64,000 bases of DNA from Bog-473 sp963836605 (GTDB lineage: Bacteria > Actinomycetota > Acidimicrobiia > Acidimicrobiales > RAAP-2), in contig CAWIKB010000015.1 of NCBI GenBank assembly GCA_963836605.1, positions 83,386-147,385 of the forward strand, written 5' to 3'. The notes below the pieces were generated by a model. It saw nothing but the letters and a program-made list of their open reading frames with translations, did not search any database and was not told the origin of the DNA. Of this stretch, positions 34,878-43,079 are shown one piece after another; within the stretch, counting starts at the first letter, position 1, and every line of letters starts with the position of its first letter. The position numbers and the translations under genes are program-made.

Positions 34878-35189
34878 GTGGTCTTCTTCGGGCTGATCGC
34901 CCTGCGGGTGTTCTCCTCGCAGCGACATGGTCGGGGTCGACAAAGGAGCGCACCCCCCGCGAGCTCCTTCACCGATCCCACGAGGACGAGTCAAGGATCC
35001 AGTGACCTCGACGGATCGTCCGGCGAGGTCACATTCACCGGGATCGCTCCCGGTTGGCTCGTGGACCCTTCGGGCCGGCATGAACGGCGGTATTGGTCTG
35101 GGTCTGAATGGACGGAGCACGTTTCAGACGGTGGTGTCCCGGGCACCGATCCACCTCCAGGCAACACTGGCCGCGAGGCGTCCTCGTAG
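34878..35189 (+). CDS. Small membrane protein with DUF2510 domain
   Basis: This 103-residue protein has a short N-terminal hydrophobic stretch (VVFFGLIALRVF) and a C-terminal DUF2510 domain, PGWLVDPSGRHERRYWSGSEWTEH split as PGWLVDPSGRHERRYW and SGSEWTEHVSDGG, a common actinobacterial module of unknown role. The frame is open 14 codons further upstream (FYGHGSSIAL) and would complete a normal helix, yet holds no ATG, GTG or TTG, so the annotated GTG start may be wrong or the gene may be slightly damaged. Confidence 0.5.
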   Translation: MVFFGLIALRVFSSQRHGRGRQRSAPPASSFTDPTRTSQGSSDLDGSSGEVTFTGIAPGWLVDPSGRHERRYWSGSEWTEHVSDGGVPGTDPPPGNTGREASS

Positions 35190-35261
35190 CCCTACGGCCC
35201 AAGGACCCGGAGGCCTCGACGGCGCAGGCCAGTTCCGTCTTGAGGGGGAGTCCTCGTTTCT

Positions 35262-36092
35262 TCAGAACTCACTCAAGGCAATGGCGAGCGGTTCGAGGAC
35301 GCCGGGATCCAGGGGCGGCGGGAGGGTGACGATGCCCAGCTCGGCGCCGACCTCAGCCAATGCGGCGGCCTGCTCGGCGGTCGCCTCCGCGTCCCCGGCG
35401 AATCGGACGTGGCTCGAGAGGAGAATCTCGGTAGGGTCGCGGCCGATGTCGCCGCAGTGCTGATGCAGGATGTCGCGCTTGCGGGCGAACTCCTCGGGGG
35501 TGCCGCCCACAAAGTTCCAGTGCTGGGCGAACCGGGCTGCGGTGCGGAGGGTCCTCCTCTCGCCGCTCCCACCAATGCAGATCGGTGGATGGGGGCGCTG
35601 AACCGGCTTGGGCTCGTTGCGTGCATCGGTGAGCTGGTAGTACCGGCCCTTGAAGGTGGTCGTCTCCTGCGTGAGGAGCCCGACGATCACCTCGCAGGCT
35701 TCCTCGAAGCGGTCGCTGCGCTGACCCGGCGTGCCCAACTCGATCCCGTACGCCCCCGACTCCTCCTCGTTCCACCCGGCCCCGATGCCAAGCTCCAGAC
35801 GGCCCCCGGACACAATGTCGAGGGTGGTCGCCATGTTGGCCAGGATCGCCGGGTGGCGATAATGGATACCGGTCACCAGGGTTCCCATGCGCAAGCGGGT
35901 CGTCGCCTGGGCCAGCGCCGTCAGGGTGATCCAACCCTCCATGCAAGGGCCGGTGCTGTCGGAAAAGATCGGATAGAAATGATCGAAGGTCCAGCCCGAC
36001 TCGAACAGCTCGATGTCGTCGGCCGCCTGCCACACGGCGAGCATGTCGGTCCAGGTCGTATCCTGCGGCGAGGTCTTAAAAGCAAAGCGCAT
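35262..36092 (-). CDS. LLM class F420-dependent oxidoreductase (Rv1855c/TIGR03560 type)
   Basis: This 276-residue luciferase-like enzyme reads FESGWTFDHFYPIFSD near residue 30, then LRMGTLVTGIHYRHPAILANMATTLD in blocks near 66-90 and GRLELGIGAGWNEEES near residue 97. The HPPICIGGSGERRTL block near residue 168 is typical of the F420-using subfamily. It should transfer hydride with reduced coenzyme F420; the substrate is unknown. It starts with ATG at 36090-36092. It is convergent with the DUF2510 gene. Confidence 0.9.
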   Translation of the reverse strand: MRFAFKTSPQDTTWTDMLAVWQAADDIELFESGWTFDHFYPIFSDSTGPCMEGWITLTALAQATTRLRMGTLVTGIHYRHPAILANMATTLDIVSGGRLELGIGAGWNEEESGAYGIELGTPGQRSDRFEEACEVIVGLLTQETTTFKGRYYQLTDARNEPKPVQRPHPPICIGGSGERRTLRTAARFAQHWNFVGGTPEEFARKRDILHQHCGDIGRDPTEILLSSHVRFAGDAEATAEQAAALAEVGAELGIVTLPPPLDPGVLEPLAIALSEF

Positions 36093-36207
36093 GGCTTCAC
36101 GCTACGTCCGGACGGCCAGCGACCGTACATTCCTGAGACACGGCCCCGGGTTCGTGGCGACGTGGGCGAATTTCCGCATCGATCATATTTGAGCGATCGC
36201 GGCACCC

Positions 36208-36582
36208 TCAACTGAAGTTCGTGAGCGACAGAGTGTTGCCGTCGAGGTCCTTGAACCAAGCGACTCGATCACCACTGGGTGTCGTCCAGATGGCTCGATT
36301 GTCCTGCTCCATTCCCTCGTAGCGAGTGAACGTGATCCCTTGGTCCACCAGGGCGTCGACGGCAAGGTCGATATCCTGGACCTCCCATCCCGCGATGGTG
36401 AACGGCTGCGGCCGGTGATGGTCGACTTGGGTGAGCCGCAACATTGTCCCGCCCGAGTTCAAGCTCACCGCAAATGGGTTCTCGTCTGTCACTTGAAGAC
36501 CGAGAATCTCCTCGTAGAAAGAGCGGGCCAAGGTGAGGTCACTTACCGGAATGAACGCCATAAATGGAGCCGCAGTCAGCAT
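36208..36582 (-). CDS. VOC family (glyoxalase/bleomycin resistance-like) protein
   Basis: This 124-residue vicinal-oxygen-chelate protein has the paired beta-alpha-beta-beta-beta modules: FIPVSDLTLARSFYEEILGL at the N-terminus and WTTPSGDRVAWFKDLDGNTLSL at the C-terminus. The final Glu ligand of glyoxalases is replaced by Asn (DGNTLSL), as in many VOC proteins of unknown substrate. It is a single gene. Confidence 0.87.
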   Translation of the reverse strand: MLTAAPFMAFIPVSDLTLARSFYEEILGLQVTDENPFAVSLNSGGTMLRLTQVDHHRPQPFTIAGWEVQDIDLAVDALVDQGITFTRYEGMEQDNRAIWTTPSGDRVAWFKDLDGNTLSLTNFS

Positions 36583-36671
36583 GGTCGGATCGTATTGCCC
36601 GCAGGCCCACCTTGGCGATCCAGGCCGGCTGGCTCCATCAGTGGGTCAAGGACACGCGGTGTGTCAGAGGT

Positions 36672-37700
36672 TCAGGTCACGTTTCGAAGTGCGGCGAGAC
36701 CGGGGACCGAGTTCGTGTCCAATGGCTCGAACGTCCCCTGGGAGAACTGACCGTTGTCGTAGAAGCCGCCGTCGATGAGCAGGTCGAGCTGGGGTGGTGA
36801 GGCGAATCCACCCAACACACTTGGCCCAGCCGTGCTCCTGTGGCCATGCAAGACGCCACAAGGAGCCAAGATGACGTCGTACGTCGCGAGTTCGAAGAAC
36901 TCGGCTCCGCTGTAGCCAGGTGCTACGTATCCCTCGCATTCCCCCTCCCACAGCACGAGGCATTCGTCCGACACCGGATGGACGTGCATGTTGTCCGTAG
37001 CCCAGGCAGGAGCCATCGCATAGTTGAAGCCGGCCGTCCGCGTGCCTGCGCCGGGCCAGAGAACGAGCTGAGCCGGGAGCCCGAGGCCGGGGAAGGGAGT
37101 GCCGAGGTAGACGTTGAAGAGTGCGCCCTCTTTCCGTACCTCGTCGAACGGGAGGTTCTGGACGCGCACGTCGGGCTCACTCTCCTGGGGAGCCATTTGG
37201 CTGGGTGCCAAATCGACACGACGCGCGTTGAGGGTGGCTTTGAAGATCGTCGTCAAATTCAAAGTGCCTTGAATTCGATCGTAGAATCCCGCTTGCTCGT
37301 AGAGGTCGAACTGAGGCGGCGTGATCTGGGTCACCACAATGAGATCCTCGCTCGCCCCAGCTGGACACCGGACGGCGTGGGGACAACCTTCAGGGAAGTA
37401 GCCGATGTCCCCGGGGCGCAGCGATCGCCACGACCCACGAAGAAATACCTCTCCCTCTCCCGAAAGACAGAGCATCGCTTCTTCGGCCATGGTGTAGGCG
37501 TACTGGTCGGACTCGGTCCCGGGAGCCACGGTGAGAACATGGACCGACTCGGTCTGGAATCCGTTCCCCGGCCAGGCAACCAGTCGACTCGGCAGTCCGT
37601 GCACGGAGATTGTTGGCCCATCCTGCAAATTCCCAACTGCTCCGCCCAGTCGGATCTGTTCACGGGTCTTGAACTTCGCCTGATACTGCTCCATAGCCAT
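36672..37700 (-). CDS. Bicupin domain protein
   Basis: This 342-residue protein holds two cupin domains. The first (about 50-125) reads GTESDQYAYTMAEEAMLCLSG and PGDIGYFPEGCPHAV; the second (about 210-300) has MHVHPVSDECLVLWEGECEGY and CGVLHG. The metal-binding histidines look complete only in the second domain. It resembles (S)-ureidoglycine aminohydrolase- or homogentisate-type bicupins only in outline. The ATG at 37698-37700 lies 6 nt after a GATAGT -10-like element, so a leaderless mRNA is likely. Confidence 0.8.
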   Translation of the reverse strand: MAMEQYQAKFKTREQIRLGGAVGNLQDGPTISVHGLPSRLVAWPGNGFQTESVHVLTVAPGTESDQYAYTMAEEAMLCLSGEGEVFLRGSWRSLRPGDIGYFPEGCPHAVRCPAGASEDLIVVTQITPPQFDLYEQAGFYDRIQGTLNLTTIFKATLNARRVDLAPSQMAPQESEPDVRVQNLPFDEVRKEGALFNVYLGTPFPGLGLPAQLVLWPGAGTRTAGFNYAMAPAWATDNMHVHPVSDECLVLWEGECEGYVAPGYSGAEFFELATYDVILAPCGVLHGHRSTAGPSVLGGFASPPQLDLLIDGGFYDNGQFSQGTFEPLDTNSVPGLAALRNVT

Positions 37701-37789
37701 GAGGTGACTATCGCACACCCGCCTGACCGACTCGCCGTGAAGATGCGGAGTTCGTCGCGCATCGCATATTTCGACCTCCGTGGCTCCGT

Positions 37790-38719
37790 TCAGGGGATGA
37801 GCACGATCTTGCCGCGAGTGTGGCGATGTTCGAGTTCTTCGAAAGCATCGGCCACCTGTTCGAGTGGATACGTCGCCGCGATCGGAACCTCAATCGCTCC
37901 CGACGCGACAAGTTCCGCCATTTCGGTAAGGACCTCTGGGGTTGATGCGGTACCGCTGCCTTCAGCCTTGATTCCGAGCTCCTGGGCTTTTTCGAATGCA
38001 GTGATCGTCTCGATGCGATCGCGTGGGATCCCGAGTTCGACGGCGAGCTCGACATACTCGGGGCCGAAGAGATCGATGAAGGCGTCGATCTCCTGCGCTT
38101 CCGCCCGCAGCCGCTCGGCCAGTCCATCGCCATAGGGGATAGCCACGGCGCCATGGGACCGGAGCCAGTCGGCGTTCGAGGGCGAAGCAATCGCGAGGAC
38201 GCGCGCGCCACGCAGGGCCAAGAGCTGGACGACGAGAGTCCCCACCCCGCCTGCGGCGGCCGAGACGGCAACCGCGTCCCCCTCCTTGACCCCGACGGCA
38301 CGAACGGCGGCATAGGCGGTGCACCCAACGACGTAGAGACAGCCAGCAACCTCCCAACTGAGCGTTGGGGGTTTGCGGATCAGCTGTGATGTCGGAACGG
38401 CGACGTGGGTGGCATGGCTCGAACGGCTCCACGAGTAGCCCAAGACGGCGTCCCCCACCGCGAAGTCCGTGACTTCGTCACCGAGGGCAACGACGAGCCC
38501 TGCGAGGTCGCTGCCCTCCCCGGAGGGAAAGGTGGCCGGAAATCGTTCCTGGAGCGCGCCCGATCGGATCGCGATCTCGCCCGGATTGATACCAGCTGCC
38601 TTGACCTCGACCAGAACTTCGCCCGCAGCAGCTCTCGGCATCGGTACATCCGCGATGTAGAGAACGTCCCTCCCGCCGTAGCTGTCGAAGCGCACCGCTC
38701 GTGAGCCAGTTCCGGTCAT
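37790..38719 (-). CDS. NADP-dependent MDR-family oxidoreductase (quinone reductase-like)
   Basis: This 309-residue zinc-free medium-chain reductase has the GroES-like domain (VKAAGINPGEIAIRSG near residue 40; PSGEGSDLAGLV near residue 65) and the nucleotide-binding motif AAAGGVGTLVVQLL near residue 152. No catalytic zinc cysteine/histidine set is visible. Quinone or enone reduction is the usual activity. It lies 89 bp upstream of the bicupin gene on the same strand. A Shine-Dalgarno GGAGG precedes the ATG by about 7 nt. Confidence 0.9.
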   Translation of the reverse strand: MTGTGSRAVRFDSYGGRDVLYIADVPMPRAAAGEVLVEVKAAGINPGEIAIRSGALQERFPATFPSGEGSDLAGLVVALGDEVTDFAVGDAVLGYSWSRSSHATHVAVPTSQLIRKPPTLSWEVAGCLYVVGCTAYAAVRAVGVKEGDAVAVSAAAGGVGTLVVQLLALRGARVLAIASPSNADWLRSHGAVAIPYGDGLAERLRAEAQEIDAFIDLFGPEYVELAVELGIPRDRIETITAFEKAQELGIKAEGSGTASTPEVLTEMAELVASGAIEVPIAATYPLEQVADAFEELEHRHTRGKIVLIP

Positions 38720-39071
38720 TTCGTCCTCCTACCTCATGATGAGCAGCACTTCCGTCGGCCGGGCCATCGTCTGGAAAATAGTCTCGTTCGGCGATTCAGG
38801 CACAGTGCACGGTGCACGATGGTCTTCGACGGTAGCTGGAGTTCGTTCGACATCGTTCAGGCGAACTCTGTGCTCACGCTGCGCCGACCCTCGCCGGCCG
38901 CCACGATCGCCCAGAACAGTTGAAACGACGGTGGCAGCAGCGGGCGGTCGCGGGCTCTGCCTTCGCACGCAGCGCCTGCCAGCTCGCGCCGGCGTTGCAC
39001 CCAGGCCGGCTGGCGCCGGTAGGGTCCAGGAGCGAGCGGCGCAGCGAGCGGCGGACCACGGGAGGGCTTTG
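38720..39071. other. Intergenic region, no gene supported
   Basis: These 352 bp separate the MDR reductase and a divergent hypothetical gene. Open frames exist on both strands but show no recognisable protein character. A short direct repeat (GCGAGCGGC, twice, at about 39032-39052) and a GGAGGG Shine-Dalgarno at 39061 belong to the start region of the next gene. Promoters for both genes should lie here. Confidence 0.5.
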
Positions 39072-39701
39072 ATGACTGACCAGGGTGACGGGCAGCAGAG
39101 TGAGCAGGTCCACCAGTGGGGAGTGGCCGTGCCGGCCACCTCCGGCCGGCCCAAGCCGGGGGACATCATCACGGAGTCCGGCCTGGCCATGACCCCTGGT
39201 CCCCTCGTCGGCCACGACGTGTCGACCCCGCTCGAAGAGGACGAACCCGAGCACACCATCCCGCCGGGCCCGCTGTGGGCCATGAAGGACCGGCGCCACA
39301 CCCAGTGGCACCTCCTTCCGGCCCACGAACGCCACGAGCGAATCCGCGAGTGCCTCGAGGCCGACGACTACACCCTGTACTGCATCGACGACGGGCGTCA
39401 CCATGCCATGATCGGCCGCCGAGTCGGTGCCTCACCGAGCGGCTGCGAGTACACGTTGCTCGGCCGCATCTCACGCCCGCGCTACGAGGAACTGCGCGAC
39501 GAGGTGGTGCTCCTTGTCAACTGCTTCGACACGGCCACCGAGATGGGACTGTGCGGAGTCGCCGTTGAAGAGGACGTCCGTTCGTCCAACATCTTTGATG
39601 TGGCCAACTACGACAGCATCGACGACGTCCCCGAGGACTACCGACCGGGCTCGGCGTTCCACCATTTCCGCCAGGACCTGGAGATCACAGCCTACGAGTG
39701 A
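39072..39701 (+). CDS. Hypothetical protein
   Basis: I do not recognise this 209-residue protein. It is acidic and soluble, with LWAMKDRRHTQWHLLPAHERHERIRECL split near residues 68-95 and IGRRVGASPSGCEYTLLGRI near residue 117, and an acidic C-terminus (YDSIDDVPEDYRPGSAF). No signal peptide or membrane segment is visible. The ATG at 39072 is well supported by GGAGGG 6 nt upstream; the open frame further upstream is not coding-like. It is convergent with the mug gene. Confidence 0.65.
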   Translation: MTDQGDGQQSEQVHQWGVAVPATSGRPKPGDIITESGLAMTPGPLVGHDVSTPLEEDEPEHTIPPGPLWAMKDRRHTQWHLLPAHERHERIRECLEADDYTLYCIDDGRHHAMIGRRVGASPSGCEYTLLGRISRPRYEELRDEVVLLVNCFDTATEMGLCGVAVEEDVRSSNIFDVANYDSIDDVPEDYRPGSAFHHFRQDLEITAYE

Positions 39702-39819
39702 CGCCGGTCGATGCGCCTTCGCCGGCTGGGTTTATGCGAGCGAAGCTCAACGGGGTCATGCCGCGGAGTCGAAGGAGTCGGCAGATTTCTCGTCGGCCAT
39801 AGAGGATGCGTCAATCCCG

Positions 39820-40332
39820 TCAGGCTGTCTCAGTGGCGACGAAGAGGGATTTGAACATTTCACTCATTTCAGGCAGCTGGTAGTGGGCCTGAAGGCCGCT
39901 CGGGTTGGGGAGGAGCCAAAGCAGGGCACCGCCGAAGAGTTCGGGCTGGCGGCCGATGGCGGCTTCGGGTCTAAGAAAAGCCGTCCGGTACGCCTGCAGC
40001 CCCAGCACCGCGACGCAGCGAGGCCGCAGCATCCCCACCTTGGCCTCGAGCTGCGTTGCACCTTCACGCAGTTCGGCCGTACTGAGTTCGCTGGCGGCGG
40101 CCGTCACGCGCCCCACCAGGTTCGTTATGCCTATGCCCAGCCCAGGCAGAGCGTGCTGCTCGGCAGGTAAGAGAACGGACTCGGTGAATCCACCGGCACA
40201 GAGCAACTTCCAGAATCGGTTCCCCGGCCGGGCGAAATGCAGGCCGAGGTCACCCGAGAGCGTCCCGGGATTGATCCCGCAGAAGAGGACACGCAGAGAC
40301 GGACCGGCTAGGTCGGCCAAAGGCTGCTCCAC
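39820..40332 (-). CDS. mug: G:T/U mismatch-specific uracil-DNA glycosylase
   Basis: This Mug/TDG-type glycosylase removes uracil or thymine from G:U/G:T mismatches. VLFCGINPGTLSG near residue 18 holds the catalytic Asn of the GINPG motif, HFARPGNRFWKLL follows, and LPNPSG near residue 140 is the second active-site motif. From the GTG at 40330-40332 the protein has 170 residues, close to the 168 of E. coli Mug. The frame is open to 40548, but the added 72 residues are Arg/Pro-rich and unlike the family. The 272 bp upstream to the kinase gene hold nothing else I can support. Confidence 0.88.
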   Translation of the reverse strand: MEQPLADLAGPSLRVLFCGINPGTLSGDLGLHFARPGNRFWKLLCAGGFTESVLLPAEQHALPGLGIGITNLVGRVTAAASELSTAELREGATQLEAKVGMLRPRCVAVLGLQAYRTAFLRPEAAIGRQPELFGGALLWLLPNPSGLQAHYQLPEMSEMFKSLFVATETA

Positions 40333-40604
40333 GGAACGAGAACATACGCTCCGGCACGGGTCCTGAGGGCACACACCCGCCCAAGGGAATCCTCTCGGCC
40401 CACTGGGCCATCTCGGCCGATCCGGCACCGCCCTCCGGCTGCCGATCTGCGTCACCGTCAGGTCGCTCGGGATGAACGGCCCGAGACCATGCGCAGACGC
40501 TCTGGCCCTCCCCTGGAGTGCCGAAGTGCCCACCGTCGCCGACGGCATGGGATAGTCCCTCTGCAGGCGGGAATGGAGTCACGGCGCCTGCATAGCCTGG
40601 AGCG

Positions 40605-41474
40605 ATGGACCAGGAGATGCGCAGCTGGATCTTGGAAGCGCTCGGAGCCGATGATGTGCGTGAAGTGCGAACGCTCACATTTGGGATTTCCTCTGATGTG
40701 CGGTTGATTGAGGTTGATGGCATCCCACTGGTACTGCGATGCTACGTGACCAACGAGATCGTGACGCAGCTTCCGATGGTTGTCGCATACGAGGCGCAAG
40801 CCCTGAAGGCGGCTCGTGCGGTTCTGGGCGATCTGGTGCCACAGCCGGTTGCTCACGATGTGACCGGTGCTCGTGCAGGGCGTCCAAGCCTGATCATGAC
40901 GTTCCTTCCAGGCAGGGCGGTGATACATGACCTCGACCCACGACAGATCGTAGAGCCATTGGCATTTCTTCATGGCCACGCGGCACCGAAGGAGTTCCCT
41001 CGATACCACCATTGGTTCGACGCTGACCGCGTCGCCATTCCACAGTGGACGAAGAGGCCTGAGACATGGGCAGAACTGATCGATGCCGTTCGTGGCGGAG
41101 AACCACGCGCAACGCACGTGCTCTTACATCGTGACTACCACCCAGGAAACCTCCTCTGGGAAAATGGGACGTTGAGCGGGATCGTGGACTGGCCGTCGTC
41201 ATGCCGCGGTCCACGAGGAATAGACGTGGCTCACGCTCGAGGAAATCTCGCGCTCGTGGATGGAGCAGGCGCGGCCGAGCAATTTCTGCGCGTCTACCGC
41301 GAGATTGTGCCCTCCTACGATCACGATCCCTGGTGGGACATTGCCGATCTACTCTCCTTTGAGAGCGATTTCGACGGCGTGATGGCGTTCAATTCGTTCG
41401 GAGCACGCTTGTCCATCGACCTTCTCCATGCGAGGGCAGATGCATGGGCCCGTGCACTCACCAAGTCGATCTGA
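40605..41474 (+). CDS. Aminoglycoside phosphotransferase (APH) family kinase
   Basis: This 289-residue protein has the APH/choline-kinase fold with the catalytic loop LLHRDYHPGNLLW near residue 173 and the metal-binding GIVDWPSSCRGPRGIDVAH near residue 190. Many such actinobacterial proteins phosphorylate unknown small molecules, so drug resistance should not be assumed. Base composition is a little less GC-rich than the neighbours, which may point to transfer. It stands alone. Confidence 0.85.
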   Translation: MDQEMRSWILEALGADDVREVRTLTFGISSDVRLIEVDGIPLVLRCYVTNEIVTQLPMVVAYEAQALKAARAVLGDLVPQPVAHDVTGARAGRPSLIMTFLPGRAVIHDLDPRQIVEPLAFLHGHAAPKEFPRYHHWFDADRVAIPQWTKRPETWAELIDAVRGGEPRATHVLLHRDYHPGNLLWENGTLSGIVDWPSSCRGPRGIDVAHARGNLALVDGAGAAEQFLRVYREIVPSYDHDPWWDIADLLSFESDFDGVMAFNSFGARLSIDLLHARADAWARALTKSI

Positions 41475-41587
41475 GTCGCCAATTGGCGCCACACAGTCGC
41501 GGCGGTCCGGGACACTCCTGGGCCGCCAATCCTGGGATGTTCTTACCGGTATTCTGCGACGCGTCCGGGTCGTGGTGCCCGAGAACC

Positions 41588-42280
41588 TCAGGCCAGCGCT
41601 TCTCCGAAGATGAACCAGCGGGTGGCATCGAGCCTTGCCGTCCAACCTTGGTGGCCAAGAAGTGACTGCAACTCCTTGGGCTCGTAGAAGACCTCGACGA
41701 CCTGGTACCTGGTTCCGTCGTGCAAGCGGCGCAGGTCCAGATCCGGACCGCGATGGACGACATACGGGTCCTTGATCTCGCCAGTTTGCTGCGGGTCGAT
41801 GCGGTTGTCGATCAGGAACACGCGACCTCCCGGTGCAAGGCAGGACCGCACCAGAGACCAGAATGCGGAGAATCGTGACCGCGGCACGTGCGAGAGCCAG
41901 AAGGAGAAGAACACCACGTCATAGGTCCTGTTCGGCTGCCACATGAACAGGTCGGCAGCGAGGTAGTCCACATCGGGTCGCCCTACTCGTTCGCGGTTGA
42001 GGTCCAAGGTCTCGGGTGACGAGTCAATGACGGTCAGATGCCCGGCAGTGCGGGCGAGACGCTCCGTCCACCATCCGGTGCCCCCCGCCATTTCCAATAC
42101 GTCACCGGTAGCGCCGAACGTGTCAAGCGCAGCTACGACCCGCGCGACCTGCCTGTCCCATTCCTCGGCCGAGTCCGGACCTCGGTCGTAGCGGCCGCGG
42201 CGCTGCCACCACTCGTCGTACTCGGGCGCACGAGCTCGGTAGTACCCGCGCTGCTCGGCGAGGAGTCCCTCGTCGTTCAC
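41588..42280 (-). CDS. Class I SAM-dependent methyltransferase
   Basis: This 230-residue methyltransferase reads YYRARAPEYDEWW at the N-terminus, the SAM motif VLEMAGGTGWWTERLA near residue 61, and YDVVFFSFWLSHVP near residue 119, with LAPGGRVFLID near residue 147. The substrate is unknown; the group includes small-molecule O- and C-methyltransferases. The start codon is a GTG at 42278-42280. It is a single gene, and the next gene on the same strand starts 110 bp away. Confidence 0.87.
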   Translation of the reverse strand: MNDEGLLAEQRGYYRARAPEYDEWWQRRGRYDRGPDSAEEWDRQVARVVAALDTFGATGDVLEMAGGTGWWTERLARTAGHLTVIDSSPETLDLNRERVGRPDVDYLAADLFMWQPNRTYDVVFFSFWLSHVPRSRFSAFWSLVRSCLAPGGRVFLIDNRIDPQQTGEIKDPYVVHRGPDLDLRRLHDGTRYQVVEVFYEPKELQSLLGHQGWTARLDATRWFIFGEALA

Positions 42281-42390
42281 TGGAAGAGTCTCTCACTTCA
42301 AGAGCTGCCCTCATCGAAGGCTGTGGTGCGCCGGGGGCCGGGGTAGTGGGACAGGGTGCGGCGATCAGAACGCTCTGAAGGCCAGCGGTC

Positions 42391-42909
42391 CTACTCGGTA
42401 CTGATCTTCTCGAGCCTCTCCAGGCTGGCCTTCATGGACTCGAGCATGGAATTGTTCCCGTTGATCCACGCCCCGCCATCTCGCAACAGGGATTGGCGGA
42501 TCTCCTCCGCCACCGTGCCATAGTCAAATGCCTCCGTGACGACGGTGGCATCGTCACCGTCCGGAGTGAGGATGTAGCCCCAGCGATAGCCCGCAGGGAT
42601 GCCGACTTTGGATGGATCATCACCCTCAGCTCGAGAAGGGTCTCCTGGGGCGGGTTCCCAAAAGATACGCCTATCTGGCTCGAACTCCACCACATAGTTG
42701 AGCATGAGATAGTCGTCTCCGAGCCGATGCATCTTCATGGTGAAAGTGTCGCCCACGTCGGAGAGAGGACGGTCGAGGACGGCCCCCCGGAGCATGTCGG
42801 ACCCGTCGAAATCCATGTGACGTTGCGGATTGGCCAGGATCTCGAAGATGGAGGCCGCTGGCGCCTCGATCCGGCGTGACACTTCAACCGGCTTGCTTTC
42901 CTCTTTCAT
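42391..42909 (-). CDS. SRPBCC family protein (START/Bet v1-like)
   Basis: This 172-residue lipid- or ligand-binding protein has the polyketide-cyclase-like pattern VEVSRRIEAPAASIFEILANP at the N-terminus, YVVEFEPDRRIFWEP in the middle, and a C-terminal helix INGNNSMLESMKASLERLEK. Such proteins bind hydrophobic small molecules. The ATG at 42907-42909 has GAGG 8 nt upstream. It stands alone. Confidence 0.85.
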   Translation of the reverse strand: MKEESKPVEVSRRIEAPAASIFEILANPQRHMDFDGSDMLRGAVLDRPLSDVGDTFTMKMHRLGDDYLMLNYVVEFEPDRRIFWEPAPGDPSRAEGDDPSKVGIPAGYRWGYILTPDGDDATVVTEAFDYGTVAEEIRQSLLRDGGAWINGNNSMLESMKASLERLEKISTE

Positions 42910-43079
42910 GCTTCAGTCCTCTTTGTCGCTCCGCGCCTGCCCTTCCGAGCGCACCGCAGCAGTGCATACAGTTGGACGTTGCAGGCCCCGCAAATTCATT
43001 CATCGGTGTGAACTTCGTACGTTCACCCATTCGTGGGAACCCGCCCTGACCGTCCGGTCAGCAAGGTAACCACCGCTGC

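Noticed and set aside
38736..39071. Upstream extension of the hypothetical gene at 39072
   Set aside because: Not coding-like, and a GGAGGG Shine-Dalgarno marks the start at 39072.
40333..40548. 72-residue extension of the Mug glycosylase
   Set aside because: Arg/Pro-rich and unlike the family; the GTG at 40332 gives the normal length.
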